Counted from the stretch's first letter, positions 1 through 7,996 are shown. The stretch is 12,432 bases of DNA from Stenotrophomonas maltophilia (GCA_002435595.1 DJBL01000060.1:1-12432); one strand, 5' to 3'. Numbers and translations: made by a program. Notes: generated by a model from the letters alone, not told the origin.

Positions 1-1077
1 CCGCCCACCATCGCGACCCCGCCGCCGGTGCCCAGCACCGTGGCCGCCGTGCCCGGGCCGCTGGCGCTGCCGCCCACCCCCGGTGCCCGCGCCGGCCAGG
101 GGGACATCATTCCGCTGTACCGCTTCGAGACCGGCCTGTACTCGGCGGTGCCGCCGTTGCTGCGCGAAACCAGCCTGGCCAGTCTGGGCACCTTCCACGA
201 ACGCCAGGGCGAGCAGCGGCTGCTGGCCGGGCAGGGGGGCGTGCGCGCGGCGTGGGCGCGGCTGGTGGGACAGAGCCACCAGCAGCAGTGGGACGGCGAT
301 GCGCAGCCAGGCTTCGACGGCGACATCCAAGGCCTCCAGGCCGGCCTGGACCTGTACGCCAACGCGGCAGAGGGTCACCGCGACCAGTTCGGCGTGTTTG
401 TCGGCCGCACCCGCGCGCAGGGCAATGTGAGCGGTTTTGCCATCGGCTGGGAAAACGTGGCGGTGGGCCGCACGCGGCTGGACGACAAGCACGTGGGCCT
501 TTACTGGACCCGCGCCGGCAGTGCCGGTGGCTACCTGGACGCGGTGGTGATGCAGAGCCGCTACGACGGTGACGCCACCTCGCTGCGCGGGCTGGGCATC
601 GATGTGCGCGGCGAGGGCACGACCGCCTCGCTGGAAGTGGGCAAGCCGCTGCTGCGCGTCGGGCAGAGTGCGTGGTGGCTGGAACCGCAGGTGCAGGTGA
701 TCTGGCAGCGCACCTCGGTCGATGATGCCGGCGATGCGGTGTCGGCAGTGCGCTTTGACAACGACAACGCCTGGACCGGGCGCGTCGGCCTGCGCCTGGC
801 CGCCGACTACGACATCGCCGGCAACGGCTGGCAGCCGTACATCAAGCTCAATTACTGGCTGACCCTGGACGGCGAAGACCGCATCGATTTCGACAGCAAC
901 CGCATTCTCAACCAGCAGGATGCACGTGCACTGGAAGTGGGCGTGGGCGTGGTGGCGCGCTTCAACAGCACCGTCAGTGCCTTTGCGGTGGCCGATTACA
1001 CGCGCGACCTGGAAAGCAGTGCGCAGAAGGAGCGCAAGGTGATCGAGGGCAACATCGGGTTGCGTTTGGACTGGTAG
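1..1077 (+). CDS. Autotransporter (type V secretion) C-terminal beta-barrel, 5'-truncated
   Basis: This is the C-terminal 358 codons of an autotransporter; the frame is open from base 1, so the signal peptide and most of the passenger lie outside the window. A Pro/Ala/Gly-rich stretch (about residues 1-38) looks like a linker. It is followed by the usual pre-barrel segment, with YRFETGLYSAVPPL and then LGTFHERQGEQ. From about residue 85 to the end there are alternating aromatic and polar strands with the family signatures AWARLVGQ, GLQAGLDLYA and GRVGLRLAADY. The protein ends in an aromatic residue (NIGLRLDW), as expected for a BAM-inserted outer-membrane barrel. In the family, this domain places the passenger on the cell surface. 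The passenger's function cannot be told from here. It converges on the TerD-like gene, with only 19 bases between the stop codons and no clear terminator there. Confidence 0.87.
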   Translation, partial: PPTIATPPPVPSTVAAVPGPLALPPTPGARAGQGDIIPLYRFETGLYSAVPPLLRETSLASLGTFHERQGEQRLLAGQGGVRAAWARLVGQSHQQQWDGDAQPGFDGDIQGLQAGLDLYANAAEGHRDQFGVFVGRTRAQGNVSGFAIGWENVAVGRTRLDDKHVGLYWTRAGSAGGYLDAVVMQSRYDGDATSLRGLGIDVRGEGTTASLEVGKPLLRVGQSAWWLEPQVQVIWQRTSVDDAGDAVSAVRFDNDNAWTGRVGLRLAADYDIAGNGWQPYIKLNYWLTLDGEDRIDFDSNRILNQQDARALEVGVGVVARFNSTVSAFAVADYTRDLESSAQKERKVIEGNIGLRLDW

Positions 1078-1096
1078 GGCGGCCCGTGGGCGTCGC

Positions 1097-3166
1097 TTAC
1101 AGGAAGTCGGCGGTGATGGTGGGCAGGTCGGTGGGGGTGATGCCGCGATCAACGGCGAACACGCTCCTCGCAGCAGCGGGATCGCGCACGACGTGGCCGC
1201 GCGCGCGCGCATGCAGGTCGAACAACGTATGCAGGGTGGCCCTGGGTAGCGACGAGACCGCCCGTAGCATCAGCGATACGCCGGCCAGGTTGTTGGCCAC
1301 GTTGATGGCCATGCGCGGGTAGCTGGACAGACCGATGTCCAGCCACAGTGCCTGGCGTTCGACGAGGTCGAAGGCGATCGGCAGGCAGAACGTTGTGTTG
1401 GAGGCCAGATCGAAACGATCGATCACGGTGGACGGCTCGTAGATCTCCCCCGATTCTGGCGCGCTGCGTGCCATCCAGCCGGCGAAGCACTCGGGCAGGT
1501 CGCAGTAGGACTGGCCGTTGAAGCTGGTCAGGCACATCACCACCCAGCGCACGCCGCGGGCGCGACACGCCGCGATGTCCACATCGATGAACTCGCTGGC
1601 GCCCTGCGGGGCATCCACGATATCGCCGCTGTGGTGGGCACCGTAAGTGGCCAGGTTGTAATAGGCCAGGGTATCGATGTAATCAATATCCTCGCCAAAC
1701 AGCGCGGCTGACAGGTCGATGTCCACGCGACTGCGCCCATTGCGCCACCAGGTGAAAAAACGCAGGGTCGAGCTGTCGGGTAGCGGCACACGGCTGCCGC
1801 GCACCAGCGTGCGCAGCGCCTTGGAAGCCGAGCGCTGCGAGAACGGCACCAGATAACGCTGCAGATCCTCATCGATGTAGGTGGCGCCGAGCGGTGGCAG
1901 TGCCGCAAAGCGGGTGAGAAGCGCCTGTTCGCAGCAGGCGGCCAGCGCGCCGCACAGCGTGGCATCAAGCGGCGCCAGGGTATCGGCAATCGCGTACAGC
2001 TTGCCGACCTCGCCTTTGGGCAGGAAGGCGCGCAGCGGTCGCGGTGCGGAACGGTGCTGGAAATGGGTCATCACCTGAAGCAGGACCGCGGTAGCGACCG
2101 ACGGCGCGGCCTGGCCGAAGGCGGTCACGATGGCCTGCGGATCCGCGCTACGCCGGACCAGCACATCCAGCCGCCGGGCCAGCTCGCCCGGCCGGGTGCG
2201 CAGCAGGCCCAGGGCCGCATCGACATCGCCTGCGCCAAGCGCACCTTCGACCTGTGCGTTGAAGCCCTGCATGCGTCGGCCGTCGCGCAGTGCCGCGAAG
2301 TCGGCCGCTACGCCGGGGCAACGCGCCGCGTGTTCGCCTGGGTGCAGGCGTTCGGCCAACCGCACCCAGCGCGGCGTCCAGCGCTGCAGGTCTTCCAGTC
2401 GATTGGGCACGCGTTCCAGCCAGCCAAGCAGAATGCGCCGCAGTGGACGGGGATAACGGCCGAAGCGGGTCGGCGCGGCCAGTGAGACATCGCCGTCATC
2501 CAGCGCCACGGCGATGCGCAGCACGTCGGTGGCGGTGCGCACATGGCGCGCCAACGCAAGCACGCGTGAATCGGCTGCGCCGTCGTCGGCCAGCAGGGCG
2601 GCCACCACCACCGCCAGGTTTTCCTTGCAGGTGATCGCGTCCGGCAGCAGCCCAAAGGCCCGCTCGCGGTACTGGGCCACATACCAGCGCACGTCGTCGC
2701 GGTCTTCAGGTGAGTAGGGCACGCGCGCGGCCACCAGCTGGGCGAACAGCGCGTCCAGTTCCTCCTGCGTGCCCAGTTCCAGCACCCGCCAGCGCGGCAG
2801 CTTGGCCAATGCGGTGCGTGCCGAGGCGCTGCCCACCTGGTCCAGCAGGCCACGATAGTGAAGCCAGGCGTTCCAGTAGCGCTCGGCCTCGCTGGCATTC
2901 ATCATCTGCGCCGGGAAATCCGGGTACAACGGCGTATAGGCGCGGTGCGCACCCAGCATCTCGCGCAGCAGGCCGATCAGCTGCGTGTAGAAGGTCTCCA
3001 GTGCATCCCGCGACAGCGTGGCCACGCGCTCGCACAGCGCAGGCGCCATTTCAAAGCCCAGCGCCTGGAGATTCATTTGCAACGTGGCCACCACTTCACG
3101 CGACTGGTACGCACTACCGGCACGGAGAATGACCTTGGAACGGCGCCGCAACAGCATCGGGTTCAT
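1097..3166 (-). CDS. Large protein with C-terminal TerD-like domain (MXAN_6230/SCO0854-like)
   Basis: The product is 689 aa if it starts at the ATG at 3166. The N-terminus has MLLRRRSKVILRAG and an all-helical region with YTPLYPDFPAQ. A middle block carries LPPLGATYIDEDL and the distinctive SQRSASKALRTLVRGSR (about residues 440-457). A TerD-like beta domain follows (about 478-615), with SRVDIDLSAALF, HHSGDIVDAP and SEFIDVDI. The tail has NNLAGVSLMLRA and DRGITPTDL. From memory this order matches the MXAN_6230/SCO0854 group of myxobacteria and actinomycetes. The RING-type cysteine cluster of that group is not evident here. TerD domains bind calcium and occur in tellurite and stress response systems; the role of this protein is unknown. 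The ATG at 3265 and a TTG at 3274 are in-frame alternatives. I prefer 3166 because the family motif begins just after it and an inverted repeat sits upstream. No terA/B/C/E neighbours are present. Confidence 0.75.
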   Translation of the reverse strand: MNPMLLRRRSKVILRAGSAYQSREVVATLQMNLQALGFEMAPALCERVATLSRDALETFYTQLIGLLREMLGAHRAYTPLYPDFPAQMMNASEAERYWNAWLHYRGLLDQVGSASARTALAKLPRWRVLELGTQEELDALFAQLVAARVPYSPEDRDDVRWYVAQYRERAFGLLPDAITCKENLAVVVAALLADDGAADSRVLALARHVRTATDVLRIAVALDDGDVSLAAPTRFGRYPRPLRRILLGWLERVPNRLEDLQRWTPRWVRLAERLHPGEHAARCPGVAADFAALRDGRRMQGFNAQVEGALGAGDVDAALGLLRTRPGELARRLDVLVRRSADPQAIVTAFGQAAPSVATAVLLQVMTHFQHRSAPRPLRAFLPKGEVGKLYAIADTLAPLDATLCGALAACCEQALLTRFAALPPLGATYIDEDLQRYLVPFSQRSASKALRTLVRGSRVPLPDSSTLRFFTWWRNGRSRVDIDLSAALFGEDIDYIDTLAYYNLATYGAHHSGDIVDAPQGASEFIDVDIAACRARGVRWVVMCLTSFNGQSYCDLPECFAGWMARSAPESGEIYEPSTVIDRFDLASNTTFCLPIAFDLVERQALWLDIGLSSYPRMAINVANNLAGVSLMLRAVSSLPRATLHTLFDLHARARGHVVRDPAAARSVFAVDRGITPTDLPTITADFL

Positions 3167-3278
3167 GGCGGACTGTTGGGCGTGGGAAGGAGGTGGGGCG
3201 GAAAGCGGAGGCACTAGTTCGAGGTTTGGAAGGAAGCGCCTCCATAGCCGCCCCGGACCGAGCATACCCAGCAAGTGC

Positions 3279-3321
3279 GCACGCGATCAACAGGCTGAAG
3301 CGGCAACGCGTGATCGCGTGC
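3279..3321. promoter_or_regulatory. 11-bp perfect inverted repeat with 21-nt spacer, candidate operator
   Basis: The arms GCACGCGATCA (3279-3289) and TGATCGCGTGC (3311-3321) are exact reverse complements. Their centres are 32 bp apart, close to three helical turns, so two protein half-sites would lie on the same DNA face. The right arm also belongs to a smaller nested palindrome, ACGCG-TGAT-CGCGT (3306-3319). The position, just upstream of the TerD-like gene in a divergent region, suits a regulator site. An mRNA stem-loop in the leader is the alternative. The repeat is seen; its function is inferred. Confidence 0.4.
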
Positions 3322-3498
3322 CGGTCGGTTCTGCTGCCACTCGCGTACCCAGGCGACCCAGGCACCGTTGCAGAGAGTGGGCGCGCGTGGCTGCTGGCGC
3401 AGCCAGCCTGTTTCGGGCGCTGAGGGCCGGCGCACTGCCCGGTCTGCAGCGGCTGCGGTGCGGCGTGAGGCATTGCTGGTTGTGCGAACGGCGCACGG

Positions 3499-3526
3499 TT
3501 CCGACTGGCGCGTGCAGCGGTAAGCT
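3499..3526 (+). promoter_or_regulatory. Weak sigma70-like promoter candidate for the S41 protease gene
   Basis: TTCCGA (3499-3504) and TAAGCT (3521-3526) are separated by 16 bp and lie 30 bases before the start codon at 3557. Neither hexamer is close to consensus, so this is a candidate only. Confidence 0.22.
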
Positions 3527-3533
3527 GCAGCTT
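3522..3533. promoter_or_regulatory. Perfect 12-bp palindrome in the S41 gene leader
   Basis: AAGCTGCAGCTT is a perfect palindrome. It overlaps the proposed -10 hexamer and ends 23 bases before the start codon at 3557. That is where a repressor site would sit. It is short enough to occur by chance, so a regulatory role is only a suggestion. Confidence 0.3.
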
Positions 3534-3556
3534 CTTCACTACAGGGATGTAGCACG

Positions 3557-4600
3557 ATGATCGCAGGACGTGGCGTGTGGTTGATGGTGGCGTTGGCAGC
3601 GGCAAGTGGCGCTGCAAACGCACGGGACGTACCCAGCGCCGAGGCGCAGGCGCGGATCCTGGACCTGCTGCAGCAACAGTCGTTGTATCGCGACCGCGTG
3701 GATTGGCCCAAGGCCCGCGCAGAGCTGGCGGCCGCGCGCGACCCGGCGCAGACGCGACGGGTGCTGGACGATGTGATCCAGCGCAGCAGCGGTGGGCACG
3801 GGCGGTGGACGTCGGCCAACGAATTGAGCGCGCAGTCCAGGCGCGCACAGGCCACGCAGGCGGCGATGGGGGCTGCGCCCACGCAGATCGAGGACGCCAG
3901 TGGCGGACCGACAGCGCGGCTGGGGTGGATCACGGTGGGCGCCTACATGGACGACCGGACCCAGTCCCAGGAGGTGCAGAACCAGGCCCGGAAGCAGGCG
4001 GCCATCGCGCTGCAGACGCGCATCCGGGAGCAGGATGATGGCAACCGCTGTGGCTGGGTGGTCGACCTGCGCGGCAACACCGGCGGCAACATGTGGCCCA
4101 TGCTGTTAGGCATGGGCCCATTGCTGGGCGATGCGAAGGGCGCGGATCCGGTGGGCATGTTCCTCCTGGCCGACAAACGCCAGCCGTGGGCGTATCGCGA
4201 GGGTGCGGTCTGGCTGGACGGCAAAGGGGTGGTCGGATCGCGCAACACGCAGTACACGCTGCGCCACCCGGGCGCGCCGGTGGCGGTCCTGTTCGGGCCG
4301 CGCACCGCCAGTTCCGGTGAGGCATCGGTGCTGGCGTTCCGTGGTCGGGCAGCCTCGCGCAGCTTCGGCCAGCCCAGTGCTGGCTATTCCACCGCCAATA
4401 CCCCGCAGCGTCTGCCCGATGGCAGTCTGCTGCTGTTGACCGGCAGTGTGATCGCCGACCGCAACGGTGTAGGCGACGGCAGCCCCCTGCAGCCCGACGT
4501 CACGGTGGGCGCAGGGCAGGACGCGGCCGCGGCGGCGCGCGAATGGCTGCTTGCGCGGCCGGCCTGCAAACAGGCGGCTGCGGTGGCGGATACCCGCTGA
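3557..4600 (+). CDS. Secreted S41-family (C-terminal processing/tricorn-like) peptidase
   Basis: The 347-aa product starts with a signal peptide (residues 1-22, cleavage after ANA), so it is probably periplasmic or secreted. Residues 23-115 are a helical prodomain-like region. The S41 core follows: GWITVGAY (123-130), GWVVDLRGNTGGNMWPML (166-183), and the nucleophile segment GPRTASSGEASVLAFRG (247-263) with Ser252 as likely catalytic serine. GQPSAGYSTANTP (271-283) occupies the place where tail-specific proteases have the catalytic lysine. Tyr277 is there instead, so this is more like the Ser-His tricorn/IRBP branch than CtpA/Prc. No PDZ domain is apparent and the length is short for Ctp proteases. 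The start is supported by an AGGGA-like ribosome site at 3543-3547, 9 bases upstream. The substrate is unknown. Confidence 0.82.
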   Translation: MIAGRGVWLMVALAAASGAANARDVPSAEAQARILDLLQQQSLYRDRVDWPKARAELAAARDPAQTRRVLDDVIQRSSGGHGRWTSANELSAQSRRAQATQAAMGAAPTQIEDASGGPTARLGWITVGAYMDDRTQSQEVQNQARKQAAIALQTRIREQDDGNRCGWVVDLRGNTGGNMWPMLLGMGPLLGDAKGADPVGMFLLADKRQPWAYREGAVWLDGKGVVGSRNTQYTLRHPGAPVAVLFGPRTASSGEASVLAFRGRAASRSFGQPSAGYSTANTPQRLPDGSLLLLTGSVIADRNGVGDGSPLQPDVTVGAGQDAAAAAREWLLARPACKQAAAVADTR

Positions 4601-4602
4601 AA

Positions 4603-4639
4603 TCGGGTGGGCCGGTCCGGCCCGACAGTGTGCGGGCCG
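4603..4639. terminator. Two alternative GC-rich hairpins between convergent genes
   Basis: GGGCCG-GTC-CGGCCC (4609-4623) and CGGCCCG-ACAGTGTG-CGGGCCG (4618-4639) share the segment CGGCCC, so only one can form at a time. They lie between the S41 gene stop (4600) and the cca stop (4656), where a bidirectional terminator is expected. Neither has a U-tract, so Rho or simple transcript-end protection could be involved. Confidence 0.45.
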
Positions 4640-4655
4640 ACACGGGTGCAGACGT

Positions 4656-5876
4656 TCAGCGCACCGCCGCAATCGCCTGCGTACGTGCCCTGGCCAGTGC
4701 TTCACCCACCGCCGGGCCCTTCAGGTGGGTGAGGTCCAGGTCGCGCGCCTGGATCGCCAGCGCCGCCTGGTGCAGACGGGTGAGCGTGGCGCCCTGCGGG
4801 TAGTCGCTGTCCTCGAATCCCAGCCGGCCGCGCTTGTCGGCCTCGCAGCACAACGCGATCTGCGCAATGCGCTCCGGGCGGCGGAAGCCGTCGCACCGGG
4901 CCAGCAGTTCCAGCACGGTGGCATCGCGCAGTTCGTCGATGCGGTGCACGTTGAGATGATCGCGGCACACCGCTTCGGCCAGCTGGCGGTGGTCCAGCGG
5001 CACCTTCAGGCGGTCGCACAGGGCGCGCAGCGGGGCGACGCCGCGCTGCTCGTGCATGATGTGGCGCGGCCATTCCGACGGCGGCGTCAGGCCCTTGCCC
5101 AGGTCGTGGGTGAGCGCGGCGAAGCCGATCAGGTCGTCGCCCGGGGCCAACCGCGCGGCCATGTCGCTGACCATTTCCTGGTGCACCCCGGTATCCACCT
5201 CGGGATGGAATTCGGCGCGTTGCGGCACGCCGTACAGCGCCTCCAGTTCCGGCAGGATCGCGCGCAGTGCGCCGGCCTCGTGCAGGGTGCGCAGGAAAGC
5301 CGAGGGCTGGGCGCAGGTGAGCGCGCGGCGCAGTTCCTGCCACACCCGCTCGGGTACCAGCGCATCGAGCTCGCCGCTGTCGGCGATCTGGCGCATCAGG
5401 TCCAAGGTTTCCGGGGCCACGGTGAAACCGAGCGGGGCGAAGCGCGCCATGAAGCGGGCCGCACGCAGGACACGCAGTGGATCTTCGACGAACGCCGGGC
5501 CGACGTGGCGCAGGATGCGCTGCTGGAGGTCGCGTGCGCCGCCATGGGGATCCACCAGCGTACCGGTGGCCTCGTCGCAGGCGATCGCGTTGATGGTGAA
5601 GTCGCGGCGCAGCAGGTCGTCTTCCAGGGTCACCGAGGTGTCGGCATCGACCACGAAGCCGCGGTAGCCGCGCCCGGATTTGCGCTCGGTGCGCGCCAGT
5701 GCGTATTCCTCGCCGGTATCCGGATGCAGGAACACGGGGAAGTCGCGGCCCACGGCCTTGTAGCCCTGCGCTTCCATCTGCGCCTGCGTGGCGCCCACCA
5801 CCACCCAGTCGCGGTCGCCGGGGGTCTGCTGCAACAGGCGGTCGCGTACGGCGCCGCCGACAAGATAGATCTTCAT
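4656..5876 (-). CDS. cca: CCA tRNA nucleotidyltransferase with HD domain
   Basis: The enzyme adds or repairs the 3'-terminal CCA of tRNAs using CTP and ATP, in the cytoplasm. The 406-aa product is close to the 412 aa of E. coli Cca. Visible motifs are GGAVRD (7-12), the metal-binding Asp pair in GDRDWVVVG (Asp21 and Asp23), RRDFTINA (90-97), and the neck/body signature EDPLRVLRAARF (131-142). An HD phosphohydrolase domain carries His232 and THDLGKG (256-262). That domain marks the multifunctional gammaproteobacterial form with phosphatase and phosphodiesterase activity. I start it at MKIYLVGGAVRD (ATG at 5876). An in-frame upstream extension to 5924 would add 16 residues unlike the family. 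No strong ribosome site is seen. slt lies 86 bases upstream on the same strand, so co-transcription is possible. Confidence 0.96.
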   Translation of the reverse strand: MKIYLVGGAVRDRLLQQTPGDRDWVVVGATQAQMEAQGYKAVGRDFPVFLHPDTGEEYALARTERKSGRGYRGFVVDADTSVTLEDDLLRRDFTINAIACDEATGTLVDPHGGARDLQQRILRHVGPAFVEDPLRVLRAARFMARFAPLGFTVAPETLDLMRQIADSGELDALVPERVWQELRRALTCAQPSAFLRTLHEAGALRAILPELEALYGVPQRAEFHPEVDTGVHQEMVSDMAARLAPGDDLIGFAALTHDLGKGLTPPSEWPRHIMHEQRGVAPLRALCDRLKVPLDHRQLAEAVCRDHLNVHRIDELRDATVLELLARCDGFRRPERIAQIALCCEADKRGRLGFEDSDYPQGATLTRLHQAALAIQARDLDLTHLKGPAVGEALARARTQAIAAVR

Positions 5877-5912
5877 GCGCCCATGATGCCGCAGTGGGCC
5901 AGGGCGATGCGA

Positions 5913-5938
5913 ACCGCCGGCCAACGGCCGGCCCTAGC
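5913..5938. repeat. REP-like palindrome between slt and cca
   Basis: GCCGGCC-AAC-GGCCGGC (5916-5932) forms a 7-bp stem with a 3-base loop. On the minus strand it is preceded by CTAGG, similar to the GTAG head of Stenotrophomonas REP elements. The core at 5917-5931 is identical at 14 of 15 positions to the one at 11633-11647. It would fold in the slt-cca transcript and might separate expression of the two genes. Confidence 0.5.
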
Positions 5939-5962
5939 GGGGTGCAGTGGCCGGCGCGTGGC

Positions 5963-7942
5963 TCAGTCGCCGCCCTTGTCGGCGTTGGCCGCGCAGGCGA
6001 AGTTCTTGCGCTTGGCCTGCAGGCGGCCGTTCATGCGATCGGTCACCGGCAGTGCGTTGCCGTTCAAACGCCAGTCGTAAATCACGCTGAAGGCCAGGAT
6101 GCGCGCCACGTACTCGCGGGTTTCCTTGTAGCTGATGGTCTCGATCCAGATGTCCGGGTCGAAGCCGGGGCGCTGGGTCTGCCAGCGCGCGGTCGGGGTG
6201 GGGCCGGCGTTGTAGGCGGCGATGGTGACGTAGGGCAGGCCCTCGTACTTGTTCATCAACTGGCGCAGGTAGGCGGTGCCCAGGGCGATGTTGGTGTCCG
6301 GGTCGTACAGGCTGGCCGCGCCACCGTAGTTGGTCAGGCCGATCGACTTGGCCACGCTGGCGCCGGTGGCCGGCAGGACCTGCATCAGCCCCATCGCGTT
6401 GGCCGGCGAACGTGCCTTGGGATTGAAGATGCTCTCGGCGCGGATCTCGGCGGCCACCCAGGCCGGGTCGATCGCGTTTCGGGCCGACTCACGGCGGATG
6501 GCATCGTCGTGGTGCAGCGGGAAGCGCAGCGTGTACAGGCGCTGCTCGTCCGGGGTCTTGCCGAGTGAGAACACTGCCCGGTCGAACCAGCCATTGTCGC
6601 GCGCCACCTCCACCGCGATGCGGCGCTGGGTGGTGTCGTAGCGGCTCAGCGCATCGTTCCATTCGGCCACGGCCCAGCCGTTGCGCTCGATCTTGAACAG
6701 CTCCATCGCGCGGATGATCGCCGGATCGCGTGCGACCGCCGCCTGCGCCTGGGCGCTGTCGTTGGGTTCCCACGGGCACAGCGTGTAGGTGGACTGGCCG
6801 AGCTGGTCGGCGGCCAGGAAGCCGTGGAAGGTGGCCGCACGCGCCGCCTCGCGGTACAGCGGCTGGGCGTCGCCGCGCCTGCCGGTCTTCTCCAGCATGC
6901 GCGCCTCGAAATAGCGCCAGCGCGAATCGCTGCGCTGGGTGGGGCCCATCTTGCGGATCGCGGCCAGCGCCTGTGGCCAGTCGCCGCGCGACATCGCCTC
7001 GCGCGCGCGCCATTCGTGCAGGCGCTCGTCATAGGCCGAATCGGGCACCGCGTTGAGGCGGCGCGCCGATTCGGGGCCGTAGGACGCCACCGTCCACAGC
7101 GCCACCTGGTACAGCACCTGGGCCTGCTGGCTGGCGCTGAGCTGGAGCGCGTTGGCGTACTGCGGCAACTGCTGTTCGGTCGCGGTCGGGTCGGCCTTGG
7201 CCAGTTTGGCCAGGCCATCGGTGGCGATGCGACGGCTGCGTTCGTTGCGCGGCCAGTTCAACGCACTGGTGTTGGGCTTGTCGACGAAGGCTGCGTAGGT
7301 ATTGGCCAGGGCCAGGTCGGCCGCAGGCAGGCCGCGCGCGGCGCTGCGCATCACCGCCGGCTGTTGTTCGTCGGCGGCCGCGTCGATCCGCGCCCAGCGC
7401 AGCTCGTTGCTCAGTCCGCCCCTGGCGTCGAGCACGGCAAACACCGCATCGCAGGCATCGGGCAAGGACTTGCCGGTGCTGCGCCAGATCGCCTGTGCCT
7501 CGCTGGTCCACTGCGCGTCGGCCTTGCCGGTGGCCTGGCGCGCGTTGAGCTGGGCGCAGCGCAGGCCAACGTTGTCGGTGGGCGCCCAGTTGGCCAGCAG
7601 GGTGGGCCAGTCCTGGCGGCGGGCCAGTGCCGGCAGCCACACGCTGCGGAAACTGCTGGCCACGGCCTGGCCGTTGTAGCGCTTGAGGAAGTCCTGCGCC
7701 TGCGCGGTGCCGAGGGTGTCGATGTTGCGGCGCAGGTTGGCGTATTCCAGCCAGCCCGCCAGCGGGTGCCGGGCCAGTGCGCTGGCCTGGGCCGGGTCGT
7801 ACTGGCCGCGCTCGGCGTTGTCGATGGCGGCTTTGACCTGCGCGCGCTGCGCGTCGAGGTTCTGCGCATCGGCCACCGGGCTGACCCCGGAACAGGCCAG
7901 CAGGGCGGATGCGCTGAGGAAATACAGGGGGAGTCGAGTCAT
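5963..7942 (-). CDS. slt: Soluble lytic murein transglycosylase (Slt70-like)
   Basis: The enzyme cleaves the MurNAc-GlcNAc bond of peptidoglycan in the periplasm, leaving 1,6-anhydro ends. The 659-aa product is close to E. coli Slt70 (645 aa). After the signal segment comes a long alpha-helical superhelix (about residues 30-470), then the C-terminal SLT domain. That domain has AEIRAESIFNPKARSP with the likely catalytic Glu503, followed by AMGLMQVLPATG and TIAAYNAGP. The start MTRLPLYFL at 7942 is chosen because it gives the signal peptide; the frame stays open far upstream without relevant sequence. The signal segment ends LLAC-SG (Cys17), a near-lipobox with Leu at -2. Cleavage after ADA further on is the alternative. 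A -10-like TATGCT lies 6 bases before the ATG (plus strand 7949-7954), so a leaderless message is conceivable. Confidence 0.94.
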   Translation of the reverse strand: MTRLPLYFLSASALLACSGVSPVADAQNLDAQRAQVKAAIDNAERGQYDPAQASALARHPLAGWLEYANLRRNIDTLGTAQAQDFLKRYNGQAVASSFRSVWLPALARRQDWPTLLANWAPTDNVGLRCAQLNARQATGKADAQWTSEAQAIWRSTGKSLPDACDAVFAVLDARGGLSNELRWARIDAAADEQQPAVMRSAARGLPAADLALANTYAAFVDKPNTSALNWPRNERSRRIATDGLAKLAKADPTATEQQLPQYANALQLSASQQAQVLYQVALWTVASYGPESARRLNAVPDSAYDERLHEWRAREAMSRGDWPQALAAIRKMGPTQRSDSRWRYFEARMLEKTGRRGDAQPLYREAARAATFHGFLAADQLGQSTYTLCPWEPNDSAQAQAAVARDPAIIRAMELFKIERNGWAVAEWNDALSRYDTTQRRIAVEVARDNGWFDRAVFSLGKTPDEQRLYTLRFPLHHDDAIRRESARNAIDPAWVAAEIRAESIFNPKARSPANAMGLMQVLPATGASVAKSIGLTNYGGAASLYDPDTNIALGTAYLRQLMNKYEGLPYVTIAAYNAGPTPTARWQTQRPGFDPDIWIETISYKETREYVARILAFSVIYDWRLNGNALPVTDRMNGRLQAKRKNFACAANADKGGD

Positions 7943-7996
7943 GCCGAAAGCATACCGGCGCGGGGTGAAAGGCGGTGAGGGCAAGCCGACTCGATC

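Larger units (their letters stand above)
3167..3556. other. Divergent intergenic region without a convincing gene
   Basis: This 390-base stretch separates the divergent TerD-like and S41 protease genes. Open frames across it are rich in Arg, Ser and Pro and look like high-GC noise. It probably holds the promoters of both genes. The only structure I see is the inverted repeat at 3279-3321, the short GTGCG/CGCAC repeat at 3482-3496, and the palindrome at 3522-3533. If the TerD-like gene actually starts at 3265, the first 99 bases would be coding. Confidence 0.6.

Noticed and set aside
1078..1096. Terminator between the autotransporter and the TerD-like gene
   Set aside because: The gap is 19 bases and I find no stable inverted repeat or T-run in it.
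3114..3933. Minus-strand frames of about 240 codons across the divergent region
   Set aside because: They are Arg/Ser/Pro/Ala-rich and overlap the N-terminus of the S41 protease in antisense, with no family features.
4551..6080. A 509-codon plus-strand frame over cca
   Set aside because: It is antisense to the unmistakable cca frame and has no recognisable domain.
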